Positions 26,818-39,862 of a DNA stretch of 64,000 nucleotides are shown in pieces. The stretch is from Hansfordia pulvinata (taxonomy: Eukaryota > Ascomycota > Sordariomycetes > Xylariales). The stretch lies in contig BJKQ01000026.1 of NCBI GenBank assembly GCA_006538405.1, positions 1 through 64,000 on the forward strand, in the 5' to 3' direction. A program made the translations under genes and the position numbers. Under the pieces are notes generated by a model. The model did no database searches and had not been told where the DNA came from. It saw only the letters and a list, made by a program, of their open reading frames with translations. Numbering within the stretch: position 1 is the first letter of the stretch; each line of letters starts with the position of its first letter.

Positions 26818-27362
26818 ATTATAAATCATGAATTTTAAGTTGATTTATAAGTAACTCACGTGAGTTACTTTTAATTGGTGATTATGCAAACTCACCTGAA
26901 TCTAAATCAGTAAGATGAGTAACTTACGTGTATTTGAGTTACTTTACGTTACTTATAAATCAACTCACGGATTTAAGAAAAAATGAATATTTATATAATA
27001 AAATAGTATAAAAGGTATAAAAAGATATCTCTTTTAAATAACTGATTATTAAAATAATAATGATTACTTAAAACTAATTATATAAAATTTAATTTAAGTT
27101 TAAAGTATAAAATAAAGGAAGTTAAGTTTCTTAAAGTTTTATTTATTTATTTTAAAGTTAAATTAAGCTTAATAGTAATGACTTTATTAATTAAAACCTA
27201 ATAAGTGAATCCGTGAGTTAATCTATAAGTAACTCAGATTCACGCGAGTCACCTTAAATCAGTAAAGTAAGCAACTCACATGAATCCGGATTCACGTAAA
27301 TTTAATTCACGTGAGTCCGGATTTATATTAATTAGATTTAATTTAGCTTAATATTAACTTTA
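26818..27362 (-). mobile_element. hAT-like MITE copy, 545 bp, inverted partner of the 25,428 copy
   Basis: It starts TAAGGTTAGTATTATAAATC and ends TTAATATTAACTTTA. The flanks ATAAGTAT and GTAAGTAA match at 6 of 8 positions. It carries the same arms and centre as the 25,428 copy but reversed, with about 840 bp between the two. The central 'aaggtataaaaagatatc' stretch is the complement of 'gatatctttttttatacctt' in the other copy. Confidence 0.72.
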
Positions 27363-29350
27363 GTAAGTAAATTGAATATAATAAAGTAAGATTGAATTGA
27401 ATAATTAATTTTAAGTAAAAAACATAAAGCGCACTATTTTAAAGTAAACATAACGAGAGGTTTTAAGTACACACTTCTTATTACAACTTTTAAGGTATTT
27501 TAATAATTAAATTGAATAATTTAGAATAAAAGTTGATAATTTATTTATAATAGCTATTTCTTTATTATCTTTTTTTATATACTTAAATTATATATTGAAT
27601 GTATTATTTAAAAGCTTAACGTATAAATAAAGTTTAATAAGCTTTATATACGTATATATATAATTTCACTTGGATGAATATAATGAAATCATCAAATATT
27701 ATTAAATAAATATAAACCCTTAAGTTAATATATATAAGATCTTAACTCACGTAAATCACTCTCAATCAGTAAGGAAACTATCCCATATAGAATTATTCAA
27801 GTTAATTCTATATTAATTAAATGTATTATTAGTTTCATAAGGTTTCCAGCTTTTTAATGCACTTAAAACTCTTTATATAAGTTAAGAAATTTTCAGTTAC
27901 AGTTTAATTATTTAACTTTAATAAACTTTTAAGTCGTAAAAAGCTCGGGCAGCTTTGATTAAAACTATATAATAAATAGAATACATAAATTAATATTTAT
28001 ATATGTTTGCTTACGTAATGTAATTTAGCTATTATTTCACGAAAAGTTTAAAGAATCTTATACGATTAATGTAAAAACACTATATTTTTTATAAGTATTA
28101 TAAGTTATAAGTAATAAACTTAAAAATAGAATAATACTTATACTTTAAAACACCGATTATATACTTTTAAAAAACTGAAATTTAAGCTTCTTTATCTATT
28201 ATTCACTTGAAATATTGATTCATATATATTACTCCGTATACGTTGATTATATATGATAATCATTATTATATTTATAAGCTTATATTAAGTACTTGGCTTA
28301 TTATAAGTACGCTTTATTTATTACTTAAACTTTATAGATAATTTTAAAAATTGTTATGTTTTACATCTTTAATAATTAAATCAACTTATTTAAAAAATAA
28401 TAGTTTAAAATACCGGATGTAAATAAAAAACAGTAAGAAATATCGATAATTACTTTCGATTAAGATTCGATTATTCTTTATAAACACGAAATATATTAAC
28501 GAAAGTATAATCCTTAATTCGTGAGTTTATAAATTTCATAGCGTATAACTTAATATAAAATAAAAATAAAAATATATTATAATGAACTAATTAAATATTT
28601 AATATAATTTTATTTATACTTTATATCAAGCTCTCGTTAAGTGTACTTTTAAAGAATTTAAACTCAAGAACATAAATATTTTATTCTCGATTTTATCGTA
28701 ACATATTTTATATATTATGAGCTTATTTTTCTTTTTTAAACTTAATTTTATAAGTTTTTTTTTAAACTTTTCTCACTTTCTTTAATATAAGAACAGAACA
28801 TTAAAGCAAACTACATACATAAAATATTTAAAACTTTAAATAATTCTTATACAGTCCTGTTTTGTTTTTCGAAACTTTTCTTAAAAAGCTCACGTTATCG
28901 TATAACTGATAAGCAACGTGACCGGTTTTTAAAGACACTTTTTTTAAAAACAATTTACATAAATCAAATTAAAATTAAAATTATATTTAATAAAATAAGC
29001 GCCGAATAAGACTCAATTACGCCGATTATACTTAGAATCGATTCTACTATATTTTACCTTTAATTAAGTAACTCTTTAAATTATATAAAAAGTGTTTAAG
29101 GTTTTTTAGCTATAATAATTAATTAAGTTAACTTTAACTTTAACGTAAAATTCTTCGAATCGTAAAAGCCTTATCTATATCGTTTTAATAACTTATTATT
29201 TAAGTCGCTTTTTTCTTTACATTATAAGCTTAACCTTTATTAAAATTCCTCTTAATAAGACAGATACGTAAGAAGCCCTTATTATACTTAACTTATTCAA
29301 TATCGCACTTTGAACTACGCACTCTTTTATTTTAATTCGCTTTTATGCTT
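27363..29350. other. AT-rich DNA up to the island border
   Basis: No gene or bounded repeat is visible. Composition begins to rise in GC from about 29,150 and changes sharply at 29,350-29,400, where the GC-balanced island begins. Confidence 0.55.
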
Positions 29351-29365
29351 AAGTGTTAAAGCTAA

Positions 29366-29394
29366 GTTAAGTCGAGTTAAGTCGAGTTAAGTCG
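29366..29394. repeat. 10-bp tandem repeat at the AT/GC border
   Basis: The unit GTTAAGTCGA is repeated almost three times exactly at the point where AT-rich sequence gives way to the GC-balanced island. It is followed by short CGCC and TTATC runs. Confidence 0.8.
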
Positions 29395-32300
29395 CCGTCG
29401 CTCCCGCCGCCCTTATCATTATCATTATCGAGGTCCACGTTATCGCCGTCCTCGTCTTATCGTATCGTAGTTAAGGTTAAAGTGAATGCTGCCTTGCTCG
29501 GTTTTCTGGATTCGTAGGCTATAAAAGTTCTTCACTGTTAAGCTATAGCAGAATCTGGGAATCCTTAAGAGGTCAGGTAAAGAAGAGCACTTAACGAAAG
29601 CTTACAAGCGGCAACGCGTCGGTTTTGCAGCCCATTAATGTTAAAAGGTGCCCGGCTACAACAGAGCCGTTAAACACTCACCAGTCGGCAACGGTAAAGT
29701 CCGTGATTAAAGAATTAATATAATCAGAATTCAAAGGAAACGCACGCCTTAATATGGATTCAACTTAGCCTGGTTCAAAGTGCGTAAGCTTACAGGAAAA
29801 TAACCGAGGCCTTTTTACAGTACCATTCGCCCGCTTATAGCCATGGTTATAATGGTACCTTTATGAAAGGACTATAGGGTGTTGACAGTCGGCTTCTCGC
29901 GCCCTAAGGGATCGGATCGGAGTGGGCCAGCGGCGCGTCGGGGGTTCGCAGTTCGGCAGAAAGACGCTGCTGCTCCAGGATCAGTCCTAAGGCGGCCATG
30001 CCGGTAGGCGGTCTTAAGCGTCTAGCAGGGCTCTAAAAGGGACTTCGATGACAAGGCCTAATTGAAGGGCAAGGGAAGAAAAGAAAGGCTAGGCGGCGAA
30101 AGAGGGAAGGGGGGGGACGCACGTGCGAGACAGGTGGTGACCCTAAGATAGCGTTATGCCGCACACAGGAGCTACAATCCCTTTCACCTACAGGATCGCT
30201 TGGCTGCCTGGCTATAAGGGCTCACATATTGCCAGGCGCTCTGCTTCCACAACTGCTTAAGAAGCTGCTTGCCCAGGCAAGCTTTAAGGTTATCAACTCG
30301 GGGACATGTGCTTCAATGGAAACAAGGCAGACGCCCGCCTAAGTGGAAGAGTGGCTGATCTCCCCACGCCCGCAATCAGGATGTTGAAGGAGTCTCTAGA
30401 ACAGGCCCTCACGCGCCAGCCAACCGATAAACTCAGTCTCATCATACAGAGACGTCTGGCTAGGACAGTCGGGACATTGAGGACGTGGCGGAGATCATCG
30501 CAAATGTTAAGTTAAAGCTACGTATCCAGTGAAACCCACGAGCGGGAGGCTGTAGAAGCGTAATGCCATAAGGCTAAAAGTTGACCGCTTGATCTTTTTA
30601 TTCCAGCCACATACCGAGCTGGGTTTCCTCGCGTGCGGGCGTACATGCAGACGAAGCAGGGTGGCGGGCTGGCTGCCACGGGCTAAGCAGGCGGGTGGCA
30701 CTGTATATATGAATACAGGACTGCACGTCTTAACGTGTTTAAGTGTGGCATCACTTACCGCACACATTATAAAACCGATTTAAAGTAAGATTTCAATCAC
30801 AAACGTGACAGCCAACAAGTCACCCTTACGGGCACGAGCCATCGGTCAGCGGACGAGCAAAGTTACTCGTAGCCAGTCCATTCAACCCAAGAGCGACAGC
30901 GGAGTAAGAAAGGAAAGCAGGGCAAGACACTGTTTACTACCAAGTAGCAGGGGTTCGTAGCGGAGGAGGTTGGGTACGAAGAGCGAAACCAGGAGCTAAA
31001 TACCTAGTGAAGCCGGATAAAAGTGTCATAGGGTTTAAGGTTGGTTATGTAGATCAGGTCTTATGTTTCTTTACCGCTGCCGGCTTTACGGACGACCTCC
31101 TTTTACAGGCCAAAGGAGTCGGGGCCAGCAACGGATAATTATCGTCGTCGGAAGAGGCGTTGGGATACCTGCCGCTGAAGGGTGTGTTGCCAGTGGCGCC
31201 GGAAATGGACCTGAGAAGCTGACGAGGGGCTCGGTTAGCTACCTTAACGAGTGGGCTCTGGTGGGTCGCGAGGTTCGGGGGCCAAGGTACCAGCCCAGCT
31301 ACGCAGTGGTATCTCGACAGCGCCCCTGTATTCATAGATTCCAAGGGCTGTTATCATGGCTGAGATGACTTCTGCGCGAAGACTAGAGGCTCCTGCTTGA
31401 TTGTGGCCACCGAAGCATGAGTTGTCGATGTGGTCGTTGCGGCCGATGTAAACGGGGCCTGGACCGCTGCGGCTGGCTCACTCGTAAACGGCCTCTTAGA
31501 ACTCCGCCGCTGTGTGAGGTTTCTGGTGGAGTTGAAACGGTTTATAAAAGAAACGAGCCGATACAGATGGCCACAGTGTTTGGCGATGATGATGATAATG
31601 ATGGGGACGGTGGAGGGGCTAGAAGTGCGTACCGAACGAATCCAAAGAGATACATGGAGGTTAGCGGGGCCGTCGTTTAAGACGCGTGATGGACGCGTCG
31701 TGGACGCGATTAGTCAGCAGAATTGACGCGCGGGGTGGGCGACCGCGCGGGGTGGGGTCTCCCGCCCCGTTAGCTTCGTGTCTTCGTGTCTTCTCCCACC
31801 CAGTTACGAGTAGACTCAGGCCAGACGCTGTGCTATGGTTGTCCGTCTCTCGGCCAGAGATCTCGCCGTCTCTCGACCTTGCTTCCCAACTCTCTCGCGG
31901 GCGGAATCCCCCTAGCCCCGTTCTGCTTCAGGTTGCGTGCTACTATGAGACAGGTGAGAACCGCGAATGAATTTCCGCAATCCCCTTACCCTTATTACCA
32001 CCCACCAAAGCATGTCTTCGCACCACCCACCACCATCACCTTAACCACCGCCGCTGCCGCATCACTGCCATCTTAATCTGCCATAACCGTCACACCTCCT
32101 GCGCCCGCCAAGGCACGTCCCTTATACATGTCCCCACCCTCTCTTTGCTTACATCGAGCTGCAGGTCTGATCATCTGCCAACCTCTATCCACCCATGCCC
32201 TCCATCACCATGCAGCCTTTCACGGGAGGCGACTGTGTTCGGGCGCATTTCTTAGTAGCATCTGAAGCAGATCCAATTCATCTTACTTACAAAGACCCCA

Positions 32301-35300
32301 TTCTCACGAGATAATCGAGTGATCCTGGTTACTAACTGTTGTCGATTAGCCATAGCTAAGTACTAAAGCGCCGCTCCCACCTCCGAGAGGTGCCCAGACG
32401 AATACCCACCAAGTGCAACAACATTGAAAGACGTGGATATCCAGGCCACTGAAGAACGACAATCAACGGGCGACCTCGATGAAGCCAAGCGGGTGCTATA
32501 CAGTAGTAGATTCCGAGACGAATCTCGATAATGGTATTACAAGCAGATCGCGAGCCACATTGCCCACCGACCCTTCACCTCGTGGACACGCCCCATATGC
32601 GAGGTTAGCAAGCAGCTATTCGCGAACAAAGGGAAGTAAAGAAGGAGCTGGTGGACGGGTACAGCTTGCTGATTCTCACTGCAAAGTCTGGCGGGCGACA
32701 GTCTCTTGCTGATTCGAGCAGAACGAAGAGGACATATAAGCGAGTTATCGTTCCCAATGCCTCTCACCGCGGGCGAGGCTGGTAAACAGGGACATAAAGT
32801 CGATCTAAAGGTGAAGAGCAGAAAGAGGAACGGGTTATGATACGGCTGGCGATACCTCTTATTATGGGCTGGGTCAAAGTGTCTCTCGGCTGTTCTCCAG
32901 CGTTCAGCACTACACGGACCATTACATCGCACCGCCGCGGCTATCGTGGCGTCCACGCTCACGATCTTACCCGAAGCCTCGTCAGCCATCGGCATCCTCC
33001 CCCTTTCGCCTATGCCCTATGCTAACGCAGCGATCGAGCGTTCGGGTCTCCTTCACCACGACAGTTCTCCACCCCGCGTTAAGCCAGCTTTCCACGTATC
33101 CCTCGTGTAAAGGTTGCCGGCACTGTGCGGCGACCTTGACGGCAATCACGTACCTTTTCCTCTCGAACCCCGTCATCCTCCGCCGCCTGACCTCGGAGCT
33201 GAAGGGCGACGGCGGCGGGGCTCGTTGGCGAGATCGCCCGGTGTTAAGGCGGGTGTGTCGGGCCTTTGGGTTAAAAGTTGGTCGTGCCCGTCAACATCCC
33301 TAGGCATATACGAGAGCAAGGTTAACATTGCTTAAGGGGCCAGATATTACAACCTGGTCGACCTATAACAGGGCGCGCCCGCGATGCGCGATCTTAGGCC
33401 CGCGGTCCGGCCGGTCTATGGCGCCGGCTGGTTAAGGCAGGCGACCGCACCAAGCGCACACCCCGAGAACCCGGGGAGCCGCGGAGTCAGGTCTGATAAA
33501 AACTGGTCCAGCAGCTGTGAGGCTCCACGATGGATGATGTGCTTGTACCCCCCCTCGCTACTGTCTTCACCGCGCCAATGAGGGACAGGACGAGTAAGAT
33601 GGCCACTGTCGTGTTCCGCGTCGTGCCTTCGCTACTGCAGGGCAGCAGGACAACGTGCTTTTTAATGACGCGGGGCGGTCGAGCGGCTTCATTATCGGCC
33701 TCGGTCTAAGCCCGGACGTACGGCCACGACTCGAAGGCGCCCTCCACGGACCTGGCTCATGGAACGTCCATTCGTAAATCGATGCATGTGTAGCAACTGT
33801 CCTTGGCTGGCCGAAATGCCGCACTCTTGTTTGCGGCTGCCGGCAGGCTCTTTGAGTGAGCTTTGTTGGCTGGGCAGCTGGGTCCCCGTCCCTTATACGT
33901 TGCTGACCTAGTCGGATAGTAGATGGCCCAGGCTTGGTCGCGCCCAGTATAGGGGATCGTGCGGCAGACTGGTAAGCTTATGCCTGCGTGTACTTTTCGG
34001 CTGTGTCGGTGCTGACATTGCCTCGTTTATCCTTTCGTGGGGCCGTGAGCCTCGTTGGTTCTTCAACCTCCGATGGCCACTTCATGGCCTTTATTGTTGA
34101 AGGAACAAAGGGAGCTGGGAATCTGGCATAGTGGCCCCTCCATGTGTATGAGAACGGACAGCCGAAGGGGCTTTTGGGAGGTCTACCGCCTTCAGAAATG
34201 GGTCAGCGAGGCCAAGACCGGGTAAACGGCATGACTCGGACACAGGCCTTGTGCTGCTAAGACTGGCCTTCTCGCTGAGGTGGACGAACTTGGGGGGCTT
34301 CAGCCCGCGGGCCAGCTCACCAGTAGCGACATCGGCGTTGGCATTGAAGATCTAGCCCTCAGTCGCCCTACCATGCCGGCTGTGCGGCCGAGGTGCCACT
34401 GCCGTGTGCGTTTCAGGCTCCGGGTTGATTTTAACGTCCATCATTTTGAATTATTTTAACGGATTGGATGTCTAAGTTAGTATAACGCGGGATTGTCTGT
34501 CACCGCAGCCAGCTTACGCAAGGCGATAAGTAAAGTAATAATAGAACGCCTGCCCCGACTGGCCGGCAGCCAGTTTAAGATCACCGTCAACTCCGCCGCG
34601 ACCAGCAGCTGTAAAGGTAAGGTAAACAGTATAAGGTCTTGATTTTTTACGGAGAGGGCTCGAGGGTGGAAGATAAAGTATTCGTCCCCGGCAATATATT
34701 GATGTCTAGGCACGTCTCCTTTAACATATATAGGTGGCAACCTATTAAGGCCCTCGACGTTCCAAATGAAACCCGACGAGATGTTGTGGGCGTTAAGTAA
34801 TCCATCTCCTTTACTCTCTCGTCTTCTTCATTCCGTAGATCGGCTTCGAGGACAACGTAGAGTTTATGTTCCGTTAATGCCTGTCTCCTTCGGTCATCTT
34901 CGGTTTAAGGAGGTATAGCAGCGCCGATACCTGGGGATGAGTACAGCAAGATCATGGAGACAGATTCGGCGAGGCTGCGGTCCGTGGCAGGAAAACCCTA
35001 TCTGGGAACATTGGGGGACCCTTTATTTCCGGCCTACTCAGCAGCCAAGGGCTTGTCCCGCGTTCTGCTTGCTAGGCTTTCCGTGTCGCCGACTCTGTCC
35101 TCGTCGTCAAGCACCTCCCTTTCCCGCCGCTGTCGTCGGAGGATGGGAGCGCCATCAGGAGCGGCACAGGTCGTGACCCAGGCGTCAAATTTGCTTGTTA
35201 CCACCACCCGACACCCTCCTGCTCACCCATGAGCAGGGCGACGAACACGGCCCTGCCGTGAATGGTATTAAGTACCGCGCGGCCGCACGGTACGTGTGGA

Positions 35301-35339
35301 CCCCACAGTTCAAGTGAGGGAAACCTTAGGATAAAATGC

Positions 35340-35500
35340 CGCGACAGTCCAGGGTGTTGTTATTGATAGTCTCCTCTTTGATGAGGGCTCCTCGATTGAT
35401 GTTGTGTCCAAGGACTTTGTGAACAGACATGAATGGAATTAATGGCAACACCATTCGGTCCCGTTGAGAGGTGCGGAATAGGAGGCTTGAGTGCTTGGCT
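35340..35500 (+). pseudogene. Possible retropepsin-like relic
   Basis: One plus-strand frame reads FDEGSSIDVVSKDFVNRH, resembling the catalytic D-x-G segment of fungal retrotransposon aspartic proteases. After a one- or two-base frame change comes MELMATPFGPV and then CGIGGLSAW, in the order expected of such a domain. However, the opposite strand at 35,690-35,600 gives LADGKTVLVAEF with ELAITGIRTVVTC, which also looks protease-like. The two cannot both be meaningful, so the assignment is weak. No reverse transcriptase follows on either strand. Confidence 0.25.
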
Positions 35501-38500
35501 TCCAGTAAGGCAGAGGAGGGCGGACAGTCTCCCTTATACACACGAGTTAGGAGCAGTTTCTTGAACCTCTTTTTCCAACAGGTCCAAGCGTGAAGGTGGC
35601 AAGTGACCACAGTCCTGATGCCTGTAATCGCCAGTTCCAAGCAGACAAACTCAGCAACCAAGACAGTCTTGCCATCAGCCAACTTAGTACTCCAGGCCAC
35701 ATAAGAAGGGCGAGGGTAGGCCGTGGAGGTGAGCTAAGCTGGCAGTCTAGGCTCCGAAGACAATGTCGCTGAACTAGGAGCAGGTGTGAAGGGCATAGTT
35801 AAGGTCCCGAGCCATGCGCGAGCCAACGTACATGCCATGGGGCGTAGGGACTGCTGTAGGCTCACCATGGTGAGTAGCCGCGGTGGACTACGTCAGCCGC
35901 CTCCGTCACGGGAAGGATCTTCTGGGCCAAGTCGCGTTCTGACTGGGTGTGTCGAACTTGGTGGAGACGGCAAGGGTTGACTGTAGGATCGGTTTCAAGC
36001 AGTGTCCGATCCCTTCCTTCCATCAGACGTCAATCTGGCTTCCTATCCAGTCAAGTGTCCTGGAGACGAGACGGCCAGAAGAGCTTAGGACTGTGTGCGC
36101 TGACTCGCTGTTTCAAAATGAGACTAACCACCAAATAGAAGACGAGAGACTGGCAGAAGCAGTGTCATGGCCCTTAAGTCTGGTTCTAGCCTATGGCATG
36201 TTGATTGGGGGTGCCTGTGAGACTGCCACTTGCTAAAGGGTCAACTCTGTTTCTCTTAACTGCGCCGCGCAGCCAGTCTAATTCACTGATATTCACCAGT
36301 GCCTTTACCCTAATAGGCCCAGTGACCTTTGCAAGCAGCAGACCACGAGCATTAGAAGTAATAACATAACAGGCTGTGCCTGGACTTATCCTGCCGGCTT
36401 GACTCTGATGCCGGGGCCGGGCCCGTAGTATAGCCGACTAGGATAAAGACGCGGCAGATCGGCGAGACGGCGACATCGACGGCGACGGCGCGAGTGAAAC
36501 AAATAGACAGGCAAACTCCTCGTGCCTAGAGCCCGTGATCGTCATCTGCGCCCAGCTCCCCGTCTCCTATCCCCTACTAGCCCCTCCGAACCCCTGAAAA
36601 ATAACCCGACCTTTTCGACCACGGAAGGAGAAGGACCTGTACCTCTTGCTTATCAAGCGGTCACCTACGGCTACGGATAAGAAAAGCGCCGCGCCAGCGG
36701 AGGGCGAGTCACTAAGCGCCTTAAGCTGATTCGAAAGCGGACCATTGCGCGTGTCCATCCTGCAGAGAGGCTTTGATGTCATTGTTTCCGGCGCCGGTAC
36801 TCCTCCCCCTGCGTGGCCTTTCCCCCTATATTGATTTATATCGAACATCTTCACATCTTTCAGCCAGCTAGCCTTGAAGTTTCTGTGCTTTTATGATAGT
36901 AAGGGTTTCAGCCCTCTCTGCAGGACTGTTACGTGGCTGTGCCAACCGCAACCCTCTCCAGTCGCCTCTACACACAACAAGAGAGTCAAGATCTGCTATA
37001 TAGCCTGGCTCAAGAGCGGGCTCTATCCTCAAATTACCCGTTACTGTCGGCAACGGGCCATAGGCAGACACGACGCGGATATCTACCTGCTGGGCAGGCG
37101 GCTGAGCACCTTAAAGCGCCATAAAGACGCCTAAAACAGGTGTGCTTTGCTCGGTGTCAGAAGCTTACCGCCGCCGTCGTCACCCACTCCGCGAGCCCGT
37201 TTGCTGCACGCACTCATATAAGCGGCCTCCGTCGCCGGCACACCGAGCGAGTATCCCGTGAGATAAGAGTGAATCAGCACTGCTTAAGATCGTGACCGTG
37301 CCGCACGTGGAGCGTCGCCAATAAGATTTTCCCGCCTCCTTCCCTCCCCTGCGAAGGGCACTTGTACCCAATATCGACTGTGCTATGGCGGCGCATAATA
37401 AAGACAGAAGCCGTTCTACCAAGTGATGGACACGGCGTTGGCGTCCGTAGCCGCAATGCAACCCAACCCGGCCGGGCTCAAATATGTGCGCGCGCGGAGC
37501 AGACATCGAATAAGGCTGGTGATAAATGTAAACTAAGCCAACACATACAATGCTAAGAGCTTCATACAGTACATCCCAAGAGTGGCAAGCGTAGTGCGTC
37601 GTAGACATCAGCACAGTCATTAGTCTCAGCAGACCCTTGGCGGATCACTGTAAGGATGGAACAGATAGGACTGGGTGGGCGAACTGACTGCTCAGCCCGT
37701 CTGAACCAGACTTACCCCTCTCCACAGTTCCCCCCTCTTCTGCTTTGCGCCTTCTGCTGTCCCTGCCTAGCACGTACTCATCTACATCCTTGTTCCGGCA
37801 TTTAGCATTGCGAATTCCAACACTGCTTGAACCTGCATCTTCCGACATGCAAGTGCCTCTTCTAATCTCGTCGTCATTAAAGCCTCAAAAAACAGCTGGG
37901 TGGTGATCACTTTCAGATTTATGCCCATTCCGCTTGTGACCTATTGCCATAAAGTTCATCACTGCCCCTCACATTGCACACTTAGCCTGACACGCGGGCT
38001 GAGACGGCCCTGGAATCGGCTGGCGCTCCGGTGTTAGCCCAGGCGGCACAGCTATATGGCGAGCTTGAGCAGCAGTTAAAGAATGCATAAAATGAAGAAG
38101 AAAAGGGGGGAAGAGGGCTAGACTCGGCTGCACGCATCCGATTGCCTTGGTGCCATCACATACATATGTATTGTATGCTGCAGAAAGGCATCACATAAGC
38201 ATCACTGCGGTGCTTAGCTGGTTAGGTGATTCATAGGTATGGTATCATGCGGCTTTGTTGCTTACGGGGTTGTCGCGCGCTCCGGAGAGCCGGCCAGGTT
38301 CCGCTCTCCGTTCGGGCGTCTGGGTGCTTGGCACTGGCGGCTGCCAGCTTTACGGCCGTGATAAGGTCTGCTATTAAAAGCAAGTCGTTCTCTTTATCAA
38401 CATCGTCGTTTAATGCTGAATAATTCAGCTAATACTTAACGGCTCCCGGAAGAGACACCTTACACTCCGGATCATCAATTCGGCAGCTTCCATTTATGAA

Positions 38501-39218
38501 CATGAATGCGGAGATGATCCACTATTAAAGGGTTATATTCGAAAAACAGAGTGCAACTGCTAATATTTCTGCCGAGGGCGTCGAGCTGTTGACGTCGTCA
38601 ACAGCGTCGCCAACGCGCTCAGTCTGCCAGCCCAGCATCACCTCTGACGGCGTTAAATTGAGAGTCCTTAGTCTGCTCAAGTTTAGTGTGGCGCACGCAC
38701 GGGCTACCTCGGCCTTTGAGCACTTAAGGTGGGTGCTTTTATTTAATTAAGGAGGACCCCTTCATCAATTTACCAACCACTTGGTCGACCGCATTTTCCA
38801 TAATGCCTTAGGAGCACGAGGCGGATGAAATTGTGAGTGGTTCAGGTGCCAAACTCCTGAAATACCGTGACACCCCGATGGCCGCGGCGCAGTTCTGGCA
38901 AGGAACACCTTTTGCCATGCAGACGCTGCCCTGTCATATGAGTCCTTTCTTAGAGGAAAATAATGGCCGGGAAAGAGGAAAGGGAAACCCGGATCTCGGG
39001 CCCCTCTTTAAGTGCGAGGAATCAATCGGTCATATCTTTCTTATACGCAAAGGCCCCTCCTTAGAGACTCGATGGCGAGACCACCAAGGACAGAGCGGGC
39101 GGCCGGGTGGAGAGATATGTCTCCTTCCTTTCTCAGAGCATCTGTGGGATAAGCCGGGGCCGTACGGGACGGAATGTGTGAATGGCCGTGACGACGCGTC
39201 GAAGCGTGGGTTGAGTTG

Positions 39219-39239
39219 GACGCGACGCGACGCGACGCG
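39219..39239. repeat. GCGAC pentanucleotide run
   Basis: Four consecutive GACGC units are followed by related GCGACGCGG sequence. It is short and of no known role. Confidence 0.8.
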
Positions 39240-39623
39240 TTAAACCGCGGTGCGACGCGGCGGCGGAACGGCCAACGAGACCCCGCCCCGCCCCGCCACG
39301 GTCGCGGCTGGAGTGCTTATTCGATTCTCGAAGCATCGCCATCATCAATCACCAAAGCGACCCTGCGCGATGGCCGTCGCTTTCGGGATGATTACCTGGT
39401 AATTAAGAACGCAAGGGCTTTGTGATCTGTTCGAGGGGCACGGTCGTTAACAGCACGATATACAGGACCCTATATATAAGTTGTATGCAGGTACATGCAG
39501 AGCCGGACGTTCGTCCACCACAGTACTGTCACGCCTCGCCGCTGCCACCATTACCACCACCTTATATGCGCCGGCCGTGGTTAATGCAAGTCTACTTACT
39601 AGGACAATTCGAAACATGCACAC

Positions 39624-39862
39624 TAATCGCTACTGCACTTAGGACCACCCATTCTGACCGCGGTCGAATGAATCTGAGGTCATCCATCTTAACCATTATC
39701 GAATCTAGGATCGTCTAACCCAACCACTGTCGAATTTAGGGTTATTTATCTTAACCCTTGTCGAATTTAGGGTTATCTATCCCAACCACTGTCGATTTTA
39801 GGATCATCTAACCTAACCGTCGTCGTATTCAAAACCACTCATCTTAATCGCTACCGCACTCA
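39624..39862. repeat. 31-bp degenerate minisatellite
   Basis: Between seven and eight tandem units of the form CAACCACTGTCGAATTTAGG followed by GTTATCTATCT are visible. Five consecutive units from 39,690 to 39,844 are exactly 31 bp. The second unit is 35 bp because of a small internal duplication. Units diverge toward both edges. Pieces such as TTTAGGGTTA and CTAACCTAACC recall telomere-type sequence, but the period and spacing show that this is a separate repeat. Confidence 0.85.

Noticed and set aside
29940..29960. tRNA-like GGTTCGCAGTTC segment
   Set aside because: No matching acceptor stem, A box or cloverleaf could be drawn around it.
32537..32995. 152-codon minus-strand frame, the longest in the GC island
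   Set aside because: Cys/Arg/Leu-rich with no domain, signal or known motif, and overlapping plus-strand frames of similar quality. It reads as a chance frame, though a real small gene cannot be excluded.
34937..35232. Two overlapping plus-strand frames of 79 and 92 codons
   Set aside because: Neither resembles a known protein; the Ser/Arg-rich tail comes from TCGTCG-type low-complexity sequence.
38833..39243. 136-codon plus-strand frame
   Set aside because: Runs into the GACGC simple repeat at its end and has no recognisable motif or conserved residue pattern.
39700..39845. Interstitial telomere repeat
   Set aside because: TTAGGG-like pieces occur once per 31-bp unit and not in tandem, so this is a minisatellite and not a telomere tract.
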